Source: JAKEGN01 sp964465665 (GTDB lineage Bacteria > Pseudomonadota > Gammaproteobacteria > Steroidobacterales > Woeseiaceae). Taken from it: a DNA stretch of 7,674 nt. The notes below the pieces were generated by a model that saw nothing but the letters and a program-made list of their open reading frames with translations, was not told where the DNA came from and ran no database searches. The position numbers and the translations under genes are program-made. Below are positions 7,157-7,674 of this stretch, one piece after another. How positions within the stretch are numbered: the first letter of the stretch is position 1; each line of letters starts with the position of its first letter. The DNA lies in NCBI GenBank assembly GCA_964465665.1, contig CAYXKM010000153.1:1-7674 (forward strand). Reading direction: 5' to 3'.

Positions 7157-7164
7157 TCCTCTCT
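7157..7164 (-). promoter_or_regulatory. Shine-Dalgarno for beta-ureidopropionase
   Basis: Minus-strand AGAGAGGA ends five bases before the ATG at 7151. It is the strongest ribosome-binding site in the window and occupies most of the short gap after the phosphatase gene; no promoter elements can be made out in that 30-bp gap. Confidence 0.75.
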
Positions 7165-7181
7165 TTTCGAGTTTCCGCGCT

Positions 7182-7674
7182 TTATTCGACCGTGGTCCAC
7201 GAGCCGTGCATGGGATTCGGCAGGATGAACCAGCCGGCGCCCCAGTAGTCGCGGCGCTCCCAGGTTGCATCGCGGCGGCTCTCAATCGTGGCCCGTTCGG
7301 TGCACGGTGCCCGTGGACTGCTGCGCGTGCATTCGATGAAGTCGCCGAGATCGTCGCCGATCAGCATGATGACCCGGTGAGTCTGTCCGATGAGATTTCG
7401 CCTCACGACTTTTTCACGATCCCACTCCGGCTTTTCGTTAGCGAGCATGACATGGTCAGCGTCTGTTGCGACACCGGCTTCAATCAGGTCACGGATGGTC
7501 ACGTCCTTCTGCGGGCAGGGATGATCCACGCCGTCGATCGGCTGACAGGGCCGGTTGGTGACGAAGAACAATTCGACACCGGCGGCTCGTGCCTGTCGCG
7601 CAAAGTCGGCGGCACCGGGCAGGGCGCGGGCAATCGTGGCATCGCTCCAGTCGTTCAGTTTGGCATTGGTGAAC
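7182..7674 (-). CDS. HAD class C acid phosphatase / e(P4)-type 5'-nucleotidase, 5' end cut off
   Basis: The C-terminal 163 residues of an acid phosphatase of the HAD IIIB class, like Haemophilus lipoprotein e(P4), which dephosphorylates nucleoside monophosphates and NMN outside the cytoplasm. The frame is open to the window edge, so the signal peptide and the nucleophile motif (DxDxT) lie outside. Visible are an ALPGAADFARQAR helix like IPGAVEF in e(P4), HAD motif II in ELFFVTNRP (T39, counting from the first full codon), a lysine-bearing motif III region (EKPEWDREK), motif IV in IMLIGDDLGDF, and the family ending GWFILPNPMHGSW. Four cysteines (43, 53 and two in the stretch after motif IV, six to ten residues apart in each pair) suggest disulfides and fit an exported protein. 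It ends 30 bp before the ureidopropionase gene, so it probably belongs to the operon and could release nucleosides for it. Whether it is a lipoprotein or soluble periplasmic form cannot be seen. Confidence 0.88.
   Translation of the reverse strand, partial: FTNAKLNDWSDATIARALPGAADFARQARAAGVELFFVTNRPCQPIDGVDHPCPQKDVTIRDLIEAGVATDADHVMLANEKPEWDREKVVRRNLIGQTHRVIMLIGDDLGDFIECTRSSPRAPCTERATIESRRDATWERRDYWGAGWFILPNPMHGSWTTVE

Noticed and set aside
7152..7181. A promoter between the phosphatase and ureidopropionase genes.
   Set aside because: Only 30 bp, mostly taken up by the ribosome-binding site; no -35/-10 pair could be made out.
7182..7571. A short complete gene starting at the TTG at 7571.
   Set aside because: The frame continues without a stop to the window edge, and the upstream codons encode family-like sequence (ALPGAADFARQAR), so the gene is cut by the window.

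Overview
The window holds seven genes, all on the minus strand and tightly packed, so transcription runs from the right edge toward position 1. Five of them give import and complete reductive breakdown of uracil or thymine. In transcription order they are: a 5'-truncated HAD class C (e(P4)-type) acid phosphatase/5'-nucleotidase (7182-7674), a nitrilase-superfamily beta-ureidopropionase (6279-7151), an NCS1 nucleobase permease (4816-6270), dihydropyrimidinase (3369-4811), PreT (2014-3372), PreA (567-1868) and cytidine deaminase (150-566). Gaps between genes are 30, 8, 4, -4, 145 and 0 bp, which suggests one operon whose promoter lies beyond the right edge.

How the genes fit together (inference from family assignments): the permease brings in a pyrimidine or dihydropyrimidine base. 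The PreTA flavin/iron-sulfur complex reduces uracil or thymine to the dihydro form, and dihydropyrimidinase opens the ring to the N-carbamoyl-beta-amino acid. The nitrilase-type enzyme then releases beta-alanine (or beta-aminoisobutyrate), ammonia and CO2. The genes at the two ends extend this toward nucleotides: the phosphatase could remove phosphate from nucleotides outside the cytoplasm, and cytidine deaminase turns cytidine into uridine. No nucleoside phosphorylase or hydrolase that would join uridine to uracil, and no beta-alanine aminotransferase, is visible here.

The non-coding DNA is short and is dominated by one family of GTAG-headed REP sequences (minus-strand consensus GTAGGAGCCYGCATYGCRGG followed by CGAC). 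A perfect inverted pair with 27-bp arms, shaped like a REPIN, lies between preT and preA (1906-1995). Three direct copies at an exact 47-bp period lie just past cytidine deaminase (37-155), and the last of them supplies that gene's stop codon. Such elements are known from gamma-proteobacteria that carry RAYT (REP-associated tyrosine) transposases. Together with the GC-rich composition and proteobacterial-looking proteins, this points to a gamma-proteobacterium; I cannot name a genus. No tRNA, rRNA, CRISPR array, insertion sequence or phage gene was seen. The enzymes are ordinary family members; the unusual parts are the operon composition and the REP elements embedded in it.
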